Shown: in pieces, positions 45,474 through 53,851 of the stretch
Layout: each line of letters starts with the position of its first letter
Position numbering within the stretch: the stretch's first letter is position 1
Source of the DNA: Solitalea canadensis DSM 3403
GTDB taxonomy: Bacteria; Bacteroidota; Bacteroidia; Sphingobacteriales; Sphingobacteriaceae
Direction: 5' to 3'
Length of the DNA stretch: 64,000 nucleotides
Assembly (NCBI RefSeq): GCF_000242635.2
Contig: NC_017770.1
Coordinates: 2,368,669 to 2,432,668 of the forward strand
Position numbers and translations under genes: made by a program
Notes under the pieces: model-generated
Told to the model about the DNA's origin: nothing
Database searches by the model: none
What the model saw: only the letters and a program-made list of their open reading frames with translations

Positions 45474-46780
45474 TACACTATTGAGTAAAAGTTAGCTTTT
45501 GTCCACATGGACAGGATCGTTAATTTCTCGTTTTCATAAACAGCAAATGCCGAAAATGGCAATCCTTGGCTAATTGCTAAGGCTTTCCAACAAGTGTTTT
45601 CCGTATTATTCAACAAGTATGATAAATTATCAGCATCCATTAGCAACCATTTTTTATTTGTCAGGTTAATCTTAACATTGGACAAAAGACACGGAACTTT
45701 TTCAGCAAAAGGTAATACCGATAACGTTTGGGCAACCAGCTCAGTTATCGACTTAAAACTTCCAAAACCTGTTAATGAAGTAAAAGGTGCAATAGCTGTT
45801 TGATCCTTTATAATGGCCCTAAGTGGCAATACAGAAGGATAAAAAGCTAACTCCGCATTTACAATAGCACCGGAATAAAGGGTATGCTGGGCAGTTTGTC
45901 CACCTCCATAAAAATTAAGCAGCAAAGCAAAACACGCTGATTCTTGTCCATACATCCAGATTCTTTCTGTGGTTACCTTATCATCCTCTTCTGTTGTAAT
46001 GGATAATACCACCCAGTTATCGTTAACCGAATTACCTGCCAACACCTCTTCCTTGGAGGTTGTCCACCCTGTAAGCGATCTGACATCCTGCGCTAATAAT
46101 GGAGGCAAATTATCAAGTTGCCTATACCCTTCTGTTAAAAGATAGATTTTGCTTAGTTTTTTAAGAAATACTTTTTCCCATCCTTCATGATAGAAATCAA
46201 CTGACGACAGCCCTTTTGCCATGGTGGCTAAACCGGATGCTTGTGCATCAACCATACGTGCAGCAATGGTAGTTGTTAAATTGTAAGCTTGTTGAGGTAC
46301 ATTCACAATTCCGGTACGCACAGTGTCTTTAAGCCAAGTTCTCAGTTCTTCAATACCGTTCTTTACCTTTTTTTCTCTTGCTTCAACACGTTTCTTCTGA
46401 GCAGCTTCATCTACCGGTTTTTCTTCTTTTTCTTTCTTAACCTCGGCCTTTACTTCACGTTTACCTATCCATTCTTCAACCAGTTCTGCTAACGTAGTTT
46501 CTACTTGAAAATCGCCGGGATTCTTCGCATATAAAAGGCCAAGTGCAATACCATGCTTACAAGGAAATTTACGGCTTGGGCACGAACATTTAAAAGCCAG
46601 GTTAGCCCGATCGATCATGGTCTTATAAGGTTCTTTCCCACTACCCTGACAATATCCCCATATGGCTTTTTCATGTACATGACGTTTCACCCATTTAGCT
46701 ACTGTGGCTAGTTGTTGTCCGGCTTTTAAAGATGATGTATCAGGAGCTAATTGTATAACTTGTTCTTCAGTAATATTCAC
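45473..46780 (-). CDS. SWIM zinc-finger protein (YehQ-like), first gene of the operon
   Basis: A 435-aa protein with an N-terminal SWIM zinc finger: C65-x-C67-x6-C74-x-H76 in KCSCPSRKFPCKHGIAL. SWIM domains bind nucleic acid or protein partners. A Lys/Glu-rich segment (about 110-145, with EVKKEKEEKPVDE and KKRVEAREKKVK) follows as a charged helix, then a beta-rich region (about 220-435). Similar SWIM proteins (YehQ in E. coli) are found with YehL/YehM/YehP. It is the first gene of the operon, so its promoter should lie in the 191 bases upstream; a terminator at 46903 separates it from the preceding gene. Confidence 0.86.
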   Translation of the reverse strand: MNITEEQVIQLAPDTSSLKAGQQLATVAKWVKRHVHEKAIWGYCQGSGKEPYKTMIDRANLAFKCSCPSRKFPCKHGIALGLLYAKNPGDFQVETTLAELVEEWIGKREVKAEVKKEKEEKPVDEAAQKKRVEAREKKVKNGIEELRTWLKDTVRTGIVNVPQQAYNLTTTIAARMVDAQASGLATMAKGLSSVDFYHEGWEKVFLKKLSKIYLLTEGYRQLDNLPPLLAQDVRSLTGWTTSKEEVLAGNSVNDNWVVLSITTEEDDKVTTERIWMYGQESACFALLLNFYGGGQTAQHTLYSGAIVNAELAFYPSVLPLRAIIKDQTAIAPFTSLTGFGSFKSITELVAQTLSVLPFAEKVPCLLSNVKINLTNKKWLLMDADNLSYLLNNTENTCWKALAISQGLPFSAFAVYENEKLTILSMWTKANFYSIV

Positions 46781-46902
46781 ATTGCAAACTAATAAAATAC
46801 ACCTTCATTCACTACTCCAATTGTTCTAAAAAAGATCAATTTATACTTAAATAAAGGCATTTCAGCTTATTATTCTAACAATCAAAAGATTACTAACATA
46901 AA

Positions 46903-46931
46903 AAAACGGTTACCTTTCGGATAACCGTTTT
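46903..46931 (-). terminator. Terminator after the GIN-domain gene at 46972
   Basis: 10-bp stem AAAACGGTTA (46903-46912) / TAACCGTTTT (46922-46931); on the minus strand it is followed by T-rich sequence. Confidence 0.8.
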
Positions 46932-46971
46932 AGTATATAGCGCATGAAGAAAGTATTTCTTATTAATGGAC

Positions 46972-47658
46972 CTAATAAAGGCTTGAAATGGAAACTTCTT
47001 GTCCGGCCAAACTCATTTTAGCAGGTGTTCCATTTTTATAGTTGAACTGATCTTTAACAACTGCCTTAAAATCGCAGATGCCATTTAGTTCAGCATTGTA
47101 ATTATTTACAATGAAAGATGAGCCGTCAATACAAGCCGATTGATCTGTTTTAATATTGTGCACTTCAGCAGAGCCCTTTACCATTAATTTTGAGCCAAGA
47201 GTTACCTGAGAATACAGTTCGTAGACATCAATAGTTAAATTAGCGGAACTTTCCTGATCGAGTGTTATGCTCAATTCTATTGCATTAAATGTGCTTAATG
47301 ACTCAATTTGAACATTTTTGCAAGCTTCAATTGCTTGCAAGTCTTTCGCAAAAACCACAATCTGAGGAGTTCCTGCAAAGCGACTCATTGTTGATTTAAT
47401 GCTTAATACACCATCCTTAACTTCAACTTTAATTTGCTTAGAAGTAAGATGTTCTTTAGAAAGCATCAGGAGTTGGTCATTATCACCATTACTGATAATT
47501 AATCTGACATTTCCTTCCACATTAACTTTAGTAAAATGTTGCAATGAACGGGTAAGTTTTGGTTTCTTAACCTGATCGGCTGCCTGAGCATTACCAACCC
47601 ACAAAATGCTTGTTAAAGCAACCCATGCAACAGCGATTAGTTTAGAGAGCGTTTTCAT
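46972..47658 (-). CDS. Secreted GIN-domain (DUF2807-like) protein
   Basis: A 228-aa exported protein with signal peptide (1-26, ending AQA). The mature part is a beta-helix-like GIN domain: FTKVNVEGNVRLIISNGDND at its start, SKEHLTSKQIKVEVKDGVLS, QIVVFAKDLQAIEACKNVQI and LMVKGSAEVHNIKTD later. Unlike the copy at 35040 it lacks the lipobox and the SGAG-rich strands. The related short protein at 47929 is encoded upstream on the same strand. Function unknown; GIN domains are proposed adhesin or envelope modules. Confidence 0.82.
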   Translation of the reverse strand: MKTLSKLIAVAWVALTSILWVGNAQAADQVKKPKLTRSLQHFTKVNVEGNVRLIISNGDNDQLLMLSKEHLTSKQIKVEVKDGVLSIKSTMSRFAGTPQIVVFAKDLQAIEACKNVQIESLSTFNAIELSITLDQESSANLTIDVYELYSQVTLGSKLMVKGSAEVHNIKTDQSACIDGSSFIVNNYNAELNGICDFKAVVKDQFNYKNGTPAKMSLAGQEVSISSLY

Positions 47659-47876
47659 CGTTGTGTTTATTTAGTGTTAGTTATTTGTTTTTCTGACGCT
47701 ATAAGTTTGATGAATGTTGCACTTTGAAAGTGTTTTTTTTTAAAATAAAAAAATCAATCAACTGTATCTCATTCACTTAGTCAAATTTCACAATAAAACA
47801 ACTTGCTAATCAAGCGTATATTTACCTGAATATGCTCGTTAAATTACAAGTACATGTACCATGATTATAAAACAAC

Positions 47877-47908
47877 AAGGCCGTTCCGGTTAAAATCGGA
47901 ACGGCCTT
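47877..47908 (-). terminator. Terminator after the short GIN-like gene
   Basis: Perfect 12-bp GC-rich stem AAGGCCGTTCCG / CGGAACGGCCTT with an 8-base loop; minus-strand T content downstream is modest. Confidence 0.7.
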
Positions 47909-47928
47909 GCTATAGATTTCAGCAGAAT

Positions 47929-48318
47929 TTATTCTTTTACAACTTTAACATCGCCGTAGGTGCTGATATTATGGATGTCTTTTAAGGTAATCCAAAGTGT
48001 TATTTTTTTCTTAACAGCATCTGTTGTATAAATATTCAATTCGTTTTCAGACACAAATGACTGAACAGCGTTTGCCATTTCTTCTGGTGCTTCAATGATA
48101 ATTTTTTGCTCATTACCTTGTGAAAGCATTACTTTAAAGTTTCCACTTACTTTTACAGTTTCAAAAGCGGCAACCTGCATTTCTTTACGAACTGGAGTAG
48201 TTTCTTTTTTGGCTTTTTTAGTTTTGCTATCGTCATTAACTGTGGTAAATGACATTGTGCTTATCATAAGTAATGCTGCTAATGCAAATGCACCGATACT
48301 TTTAATAGTTGTTTTCAT
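47929..48318 (-). CDS. Short secreted protein with a half-length GIN-like domain
   Basis: A 129-aa exported protein; signal peptide MKTTIKSIGAFALAALLMIS to STMSFTTV. A Lys-rich linker precedes AAFETVKVSGNFKVMLSQGN, EQKIIIEAPEEMANAVQSFV and LNIYTTDAVKKKITLWITLK, which correspond to only the first part of the GIN domain seen in the neighbour at 46972. It ends STYGDVKVVKE, before the later strands. It could be a natural short form or a truncated relative, but the stop is not in a degraded region. No known function. Confidence 0.72.
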   Translation of the reverse strand: MKTTIKSIGAFALAALLMISTMSFTTVNDDSKTKKAKKETTPVRKEMQVAAFETVKVSGNFKVMLSQGNEQKIIIEAPEEMANAVQSFVSENELNIYTTDAVKKKITLWITLKDIHNISTYGDVKVVKE

Positions 48319-48568
48319 AATCTCGTGTTTAGTGTGTTATAAGTGTTAGTGATTGGTTAATGAAAACCAGTGGTTAGCTGCTGATTTTCAACACACCAAA
48401 ATTGCAAACAGAACGACAAATATTCTGCACAAATCAAGTAACATGCTAACGACGAAGATGTAAAAACGGGGCTACTGAGAAATAGAAAAATTACATTTAA
48501 TTAAGATTTTTTAACATTTAAGAAAGGTCAATTTTACCTTGTTTCTTAAATTGAAAAAGTTACAATTT

Positions 48569-50473
48569 CTACAATAGGCTGATTTCATTATTCTCATTTA
48601 CTTTTAACGTACCTTCATCCTGTAACAACCTTATAAAATTTGTAATTTCCTCTGCCGGATAGCTATTAAATTTTGTTTGTAAATCCAAAAGCAGCACGGG
48701 ACCATCCGAAAGTTTTGCAACAATTAAGTTGCGAAAAACATCCAAACCGTCTTCTTTTGTTACATGTTTTTTAAATGCTAAACATACATCGCAAACACCA
48801 CATTCTTGTGCGTTTTTCTCATCGAAGTAATGTAACAACATAACACTACGGCAAACCTCCTTTTCTTCAGCATAACTCATCATCGATTCAAGCTTTGCTC
48901 GCTGGTCTCTTTTTCGCTCTTCTATATAAACTTTATTGATAAACATAGACTTAGCATCAGCTCTTGGAGTTAGAAAAGTTACTCTCGGCAAGTCCGTTTG
49001 AGGGAAATAATAGATGATCCCCAACTCGTTTAATTTATTTAGTACCTGGAGGTAAGTTTTGTAATCTGTATGAGTACGAGAAGCCAATAAACGTTCATCT
49101 ATGGAAACATAATTATCAAACAAGCTTCCGTAAGAACGTAAAATTATCTTAATAGGAATATCAAATACTGAGTTAGCAATCTGGAATCGATATAACTCAT
49201 CATTACTAACCGCAAATTTCATCCGGGATGGTAAAAATACGTTTTCTGAAAAACTCAGGTATCCATCCTTTTCCAAAAATTTTAAACAGTTCAGAACCTT
49301 TATAGCCTTTAAATTAAATCGATTACAAAGCTCATTTAAATCCAGGTCGAAACTTAAGCCCTCACCAGCACCAACTGCCAGTTGAAGATAATTTCCTAAT
49401 GCCTGGTAAACAGCCCTGATTTCTTCTACTTCCGGAAATGCCATCTCCTGCTTTTGGAGTGCTTCTATCTTATCCGTTTCATTATACAACAGCACTGCAT
49501 AGGCCTTCTTTTCGTCGCGCCCTGCCCTGCCTGCTTCCTGGTAATAAGATTCCAGACTTTCGGGAGCTTCTAAATGGATTACAAAACGAACGTCGGGTTT
49601 ATCAATACCCATTCCAAACGCATTTGTCGCTACTATTACTCTCAACTGATTTCCGATCCAGGCGTTCTGTTTCCTAAACCGATCAACCGTTGGTACACCT
49701 GCATGATAAAAGTCGGCCTTTATATTATTTGTCCATAAAAAATGGGCAATCTCCTGGGTTTCTCTTCGATTGCGTACATAAACAATACCGCTGCCAGGAA
49801 TTTTTCGCATAATTTCCAGCATCTTTTCATGTTTATTTTCTCCATACCTCACCACATAGGTGAGATTAGGGCGTTCGAAACTTTTTTGAAATACCTTACC
49901 GTCTTTAAAAAGTAATTTATCATGGATGTCTTGCTTTACTTCTGCTGTAGCCGTGGCTGTTAACGCCAAGAAATGAATATTGGGGAGTAATTCTCTTAGT
50001 CCGGCAATTTTCAAATAGGAAGGCCTGAAATCATACCCCCATTGCGAAACACAGTGCGATTCATCTACTGTCACAAAACAAATCTTCATTTTTTTTATCC
50101 GCACCTTCACAATTTCAGTTGACAGGCGTTCGGGCGACATATACAAAAACTTAACATCACCGTAAACACAATTATCTAATGCTGAATCAATTTCTCGGTA
50201 ACTCATCCCTGAAAAAATGGCAACAGCTTTTATGCCTTTGCTTTTCAGATTTTCCACCTGATCTTTCATTAAAGCAATTAGCGGAGAAATTACAATGCAA
50301 ACGCCTTCCATTTGCATAGCCGGCACCTGAAAACAGATTGATTTCCCTCCTCCTGTAGGCATTAATGCAAGTGTATCATTACCAGCCAGCACAGATTCAA
50401 TAATTTCCTCTTGCAACGGCCTGAATGATGAATAACCCCAATATTGTTTTAATACTTCGTGATTAGCAGACAT
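48569..50473 (-). CDS. recQ: RecQ-family ATP-dependent DNA helicase
   Basis: A 634-aa superfamily 2 helicase from ATG 50473 (MSANHEVLKQYWGYSSFRPL); the in-frame codon at 50500 is GTG and less likely. Helicase motifs: I LMPTGGGKSICFQ, Ia ISPLIALMKDQVENL, II VDESHCVSQWGYDFRP (DESH), III LTATAT, V NAFGMGIDKPDVRFVIH, VI QEAGRAGRD. The zinc-binding RecQ_Zn region with CRSVMLLHYF and CGVCDVC follows, then a winged-helix region. No HRDC domain is evident at the C-terminus. It unwinds 3'-to-5' in recombination repair. Bacteroidota often encode two RecQ copies, and this is one of them. Confidence 0.94.
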   Translation of the reverse strand: MSANHEVLKQYWGYSSFRPLQEEIIESVLAGNDTLALMPTGGGKSICFQVPAMQMEGVCIVISPLIALMKDQVENLKSKGIKAVAIFSGMSYREIDSALDNCVYGDVKFLYMSPERLSTEIVKVRIKKMKICFVTVDESHCVSQWGYDFRPSYLKIAGLRELLPNIHFLALTATATAEVKQDIHDKLLFKDGKVFQKSFERPNLTYVVRYGENKHEKMLEIMRKIPGSGIVYVRNRRETQEIAHFLWTNNIKADFYHAGVPTVDRFRKQNAWIGNQLRVIVATNAFGMGIDKPDVRFVIHLEAPESLESYYQEAGRAGRDEKKAYAVLLYNETDKIEALQKQEMAFPEVEEIRAVYQALGNYLQLAVGAGEGLSFDLDLNELCNRFNLKAIKVLNCLKFLEKDGYLSFSENVFLPSRMKFAVSNDELYRFQIANSVFDIPIKIILRSYGSLFDNYVSIDERLLASRTHTDYKTYLQVLNKLNELGIIYYFPQTDLPRVTFLTPRADAKSMFINKVYIEERKRDQRAKLESMMSYAEEKEVCRSVMLLHYFDEKNAQECGVCDVCLAFKKHVTKEDGLDVFRNLIVAKLSDGPVLLLDLQTKFNSYPAEEITNFIRLLQDEGTLKVNENNEISLL

Positions 50474-50592
50474 AGCGTTTTCAAAAATCGAAAAAGACAC
50501 AACGATGCTAAGTTATGAAATGTTAAACGTATCTGGCATCACCCTTACCCAACTCCATCTTAACGGTAAAAAATTTAGCTATCTTTACGTAT

Positions 50593-51456
50593 ATGAAAAC
50601 TACGCTCCAACAGGCACTCTCTCAAGTGCTAAATGCAGATGTAATCATTGATGATTTTCATCTCGTAGAAGGAGGTTCTATTAGCAGCGCTGCTAAAGTT
50701 GTTACCAATTCCGGTACATTTTTTATTAAATGGAATGATGCTTCTTTCCATAAATTGTTTGAAGCCGAAGAAATCGGGTTGAATGTATTAAGAACGGCTT
50801 GTCCTATTTTGGTTCCTAAACTAATTGGCTCTGGAGTTATTGATTACACCGCTTTCCTTATTTTAGAATGGATTGAACCACATGCTCCTGAAGAAACTTT
50901 TTGGGAAGATTTTGCCAAACAATTAGCCATCATACATTCAAATACAACTACATTACATGGCTTGGCTTATACTAATTTTATAGGAAGTTTACCTCAGTAC
51001 AATCATCATTACACTAATTGGGTCGATTTTTTTGTTGCTAATCGCTTACAGGTTTTAGTGGAAGCTGCTTTTAACAAGGGTTATCTGACCAATTCGCATC
51101 TTAAGAAATTCTATGGTTTCTATTCAAAGCTCTATACTCTTATCCCCGAAGAAAAACCATCTTTACTCCATGGCGACTTATGGAATGGAAATATGATGTG
51201 TGGGTCTGACGGTAAAGCACGCATTTTTGATCCTGCAATTTATTACGGAAACAGAGAAATGGATCTTGCTATGAGTGCTTTATTTGGTGGTTTCAATTCA
51301 AAATTCTACAAAGCTTACGACGAATATTATCCATTGGAAAAAGGATATGAAAGTCGCTTTCCAATCCATAACTTATATCCTTTACTTGTTCATTTAAACT
51401 TATTTGGCATGAGTTACTTAACTGATATTGAAGCAATTTTAAAAGAATATAATTAA
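50593..51456 (+). CDS. Fructosamine kinase family protein
   Basis: A 287-aa kinase-fold protein of the FN3K/ketosamine-3-kinase family, which phosphorylates fructosamine or ribulosamine adducts on glycated proteins so they decompose. The N-lobe begins with a VEGGSISSAAKV loop and FIKWNDA (ATP Lys). Catalytic loop LLHGDLWNGNMM, metal-binding loop IFDPAIYYGNREMDLAMSAL, and GLAYTNFIGSLPQ N-terminal to them match the family. It stands between recQ (divergent) and the trehalose gene. Bacterial members may act on glycated metabolites; the substrate is not known. Confidence 0.9.
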   Translation: MKTTLQQALSQVLNADVIIDDFHLVEGGSISSAAKVVTNSGTFFIKWNDASFHKLFEAEEIGLNVLRTACPILVPKLIGSGVIDYTAFLILEWIEPHAPEETFWEDFAKQLAIIHSNTTTLHGLAYTNFIGSLPQYNHHYTNWVDFFVANRLQVLVEAAFNKGYLTNSHLKKFYGFYSKLYTLIPEEKPSLLHGDLWNGNMMCGSDGKARIFDPAIYYGNREMDLAMSALFGGFNSKFYKAYDEYYPLEKGYESRFPIHNLYPLLVHLNLFGMSYLTDIEAILKEYN

Positions 51457-51581
51457 AGAAATTCAATTTTCCGGGCAATTTAATCTACAAAAAGCTGTTA
51501 TAATAATATCCTGCGTACTTTGAATGCCCATTATTCTTGGGTACAGAACTTGTCTTATTTAATCATTATTAGCACTAGTAT

Positions 51582-53783
51582 ATGAATAAATCTAAAACAA
51601 TTATTGTCTCCAATCGATTGCCTGTTAAAATCACCTTTAACAGTGGGCAAATTGCGTATCAAAACAGTGAAGGTGGCCTTGCTACTGGTTTAGGAAGTAT
51701 TTACAGAACAGGAAACAATATTTGGATTGGATGGCCCGGAGCAATCATTGAAGATGATATGCTTAAAGAACAGGTTTCTGTCGATTTAAAAGAAAAGAGC
51801 CTATTTCCGGTTTTTTTATCCGATGAAGAGATAAACAAGTATTATGAGGGTTTTTCTAATGAAACGCTCTGGCCACTGTTTCACTACTTTCCTTCCTATG
51901 CCCGCTACTCTGAAGAAAACTGGGAAAGCTATAAAGCGGTAAATCAAAAGTTTGCTGACATTGTTTTAGCTAACCTTAAAAACGGAGATCAAGTATGGAT
52001 ACATGATTACCAGTTAATGCTCGTTCCTCAAATGATCCGGAGCAAAATGCAAGATGTTAGCATTGGATTCTTTTTACATATTCCATTTCCTTCTTTTGAA
52101 GTTTTCAGGCTGCTACCCTGGCGAGCTGAACTGATAAAAGGAGTAATTGGAGCCGACCTCATCGGATTTCATACATTTGATGATTCTAAATATTTCATTA
52201 ATTCTTGTCAACGTATATTAGGATTAACTTCTATTAATAACCAGCTATATGTAAACGACCTTCCGGTTATTGTGGATGCATTCCCGATCAGTATTGACTA
52301 TGTAAAATACAACGAGCTGGCCAGTAATAAAGTACTTAAACAGCATGAAGATAATATCATAAGACGAAAGGGTGAAGCCAAATTAATGATATCGGTTGAC
52401 CGGCTTGACTACAGTAAAGGACTAATAAACAGACTAAAAGCATTTGATCAATTACTTTCACAATTTCCGAAGTACAAAGAAAAAGTGGTGTTTGTGCAAT
52501 TGGTTGTACCCTCTCGTGATACGGTAAAACAATACAGTGAACTAAAGGAAGAGGTCGACAGGCTGGTAAGTGATATTAACGCCCGCTATGGAACCTTAAA
52601 CTGGCAACCTATCCAATATTTCTATCGCTCATTTTCGATTGAACTACTATCCGCATTGTATAAAACTGCAGATATTGCCCTTGTTACACCTATGCGTGAT
52701 GGTATGAACCTGGTAAGTAAGGAATACGTAGCCAGTAAAATCGATAAGAAAGGCGTTCTGGTACTAAGTGAAATGGCGGGAGCATCAAGAGAGTTAAATG
52801 ATGCCATTATTATTAACCCTAATGATCAGATAAGTTATGTAAATGCATTGGTTCAGGCCCTTGAAATGCCAGATGAAGAACAATTACGTAGAATGACTGC
52901 AATGCAGGAAATCGTTGCCCGGTTCAACATTTTTCACTGGGTAAAGGTTTTTATGCAACGCTTGGAAGATGCTAAAACACTGCAACGCCGGCTTTCTGTA
53001 AGAGAGATTTCTCCATTAATTCAAGAAATGATTGGAGAGCGATACCTGCGTGCCGAAAAACGATTATTGTTTTTAGATTATGACGGAACACTGGTTGATT
53101 TTAATAACAATCCATTACTCGCCTGGCCCGACTGGGATTTACTTCAATTGTTGGAAATGTTAATTGCCGATCCGAAAAATACGGTTGTATTAATAAGTGG
53201 CCGCAAACAGGAAACGTTAGAAGAATGGTTCGGCAAACTGAATATGAACATTGTTGCGGAGCATGGTGCATGGATAAAGCGCAAAGGCAAAGATTGGACA
53301 CACCATGAGATTGATGTAGCATGGAAAGAAGATGTATACAATATCATGCAGGCGATAAATGAACGTACCCCTCGTTCGTTTATTGAAGATAAAAGCTATT
53401 CGGTAGCTTGGCATTATCGCAATGTGGAAGTTGGACTGGCTGAATTGCGGGCTAAAGAACTGGTGGAGAATTTGAAATACTTAACAGCAGATAGAGGCCT
53501 TCAGATAATGCATGGTAATAAAGTTATTGAGGTTAAAAGCGCCGAAATAAATAAAGGCAAGGCTGCTAAAAAATGGACTGATCGTCATAGTTATGAATTT
53601 ATTTTAGCCATTGGCGACGATCATACGGATGAGGATACGTTTAAAGCAATGCCTAAAAATGCCGTTAATATTAAGGTAGGTAGCACCAGTTCTGTAGCCG
53701 CCTTTTACTTACATTCACCAAATGATGTAAGGCTTTTGCTCAAAAATTTGGTTAAAGAGCAAATACAGGAAAACGTAGAGTAA
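51582..53783 (+). CDS. Fused trehalose-6-phosphate synthase / trehalose-6-phosphate phosphatase
   Basis: A 733-aa bifunctional enzyme that makes trehalose from UDP-glucose and glucose-6-phosphate. GT20 synthase domain (1-470): [24 protein letters not shown] (138-153), DRLDYSKG (273-280), [16 protein letters not shown] (369-384). HAD phosphatase domain (about 490-733): catalytic D499-x-D501 in [20 protein letters not shown], and [14 protein letters not shown] at the end. Both active sites look intact. In E. coli OtsA and OtsB are separate; this order (synthase then phosphatase) is frequent in Bacteroidota. The GH15 gene faces it at 53852. Confidence 0.96.
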   Translation: MNKSKTIIVSNRLPVKITFNSGQIAYQNSEGGLATGLGSIYRTGNNIWIGWPGAIIEDDMLKEQVSVDLKEKSLFPVFLSDEEINKYYEGFSNETLWPLFHYFPSYARYSEENWESYKAVNQKFADIVLANLKNGDQVWIHDYQLMLVPQMIRSKMQDVSIGFFLHIPFPSFEVFRLLPWRAELIKGVIGADLIGFHTFDDSKYFINSCQRILGLTSINNQLYVNDLPVIVDAFPISIDYVKYNELASNKVLKQHEDNIIRRKGEAKLMISVDRLDYSKGLINRLKAFDQLLSQFPKYKEKVVFVQLVVPSRDTVKQYSELKEEVDRLVSDINARYGTLNWQPIQYFYRSFSIELLSALYKTADIALVTPMRDGMNLVSKEYVASKIDKKGVLVLSEMAGASRELNDAIIINPNDQISYVNALVQALEMPDEEQLRRMTAMQEIVARFNIFHWVKVFMQRLEDAKTLQRRLSVREISPLIQEMIGERYLRAEKRLLFLDYDGTLVDFNNNPLLAWPDWDLLQLLEMLIADPKNTVVLISGRKQETLEEWFGKLNMNIVAEHGAWIKRKGKDWTHHEIDVAWKEDVYNIMQAINERTPRSFIEDKSYSVAWHYRNVEVGLAELRAKELVENLKYLTADRGLQIMHGNKVIEVKSAEINKGKAAKKWTDRHSYEFILAIGDDHTDEDTFKAMPKNAVNIKVGSTSSVAAFYLHSPNDVRLLLKNLVKEQIQENVE

Positions 53784-53813
53784 GCGATTGCTAAATGCTT
53801 GTTATTGATATTT

Positions 53814-53849
53814 TGGAAAGAGGCGTCAGTTAACCAACGCCTCTTTCCA
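53814..53849. terminator. Bidirectional terminator between the trehalose gene and the GH15 gene
   Basis: Perfect 13-bp stem TGGAAAGAGGCGT / ACGCCTCTTTCCA, loop of 10 bases, in the 68-base gap of two convergent genes. Confidence 0.8.
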
Positions 53850-53851
53850 GT

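Noticed and set aside
47850-47859. GTACATGTAC palindrome resembling the YefM operator word
   Set aside because: A single 10-base palindrome, no further box at 12-base spacing and no antitoxin gene nearby; likely chance.
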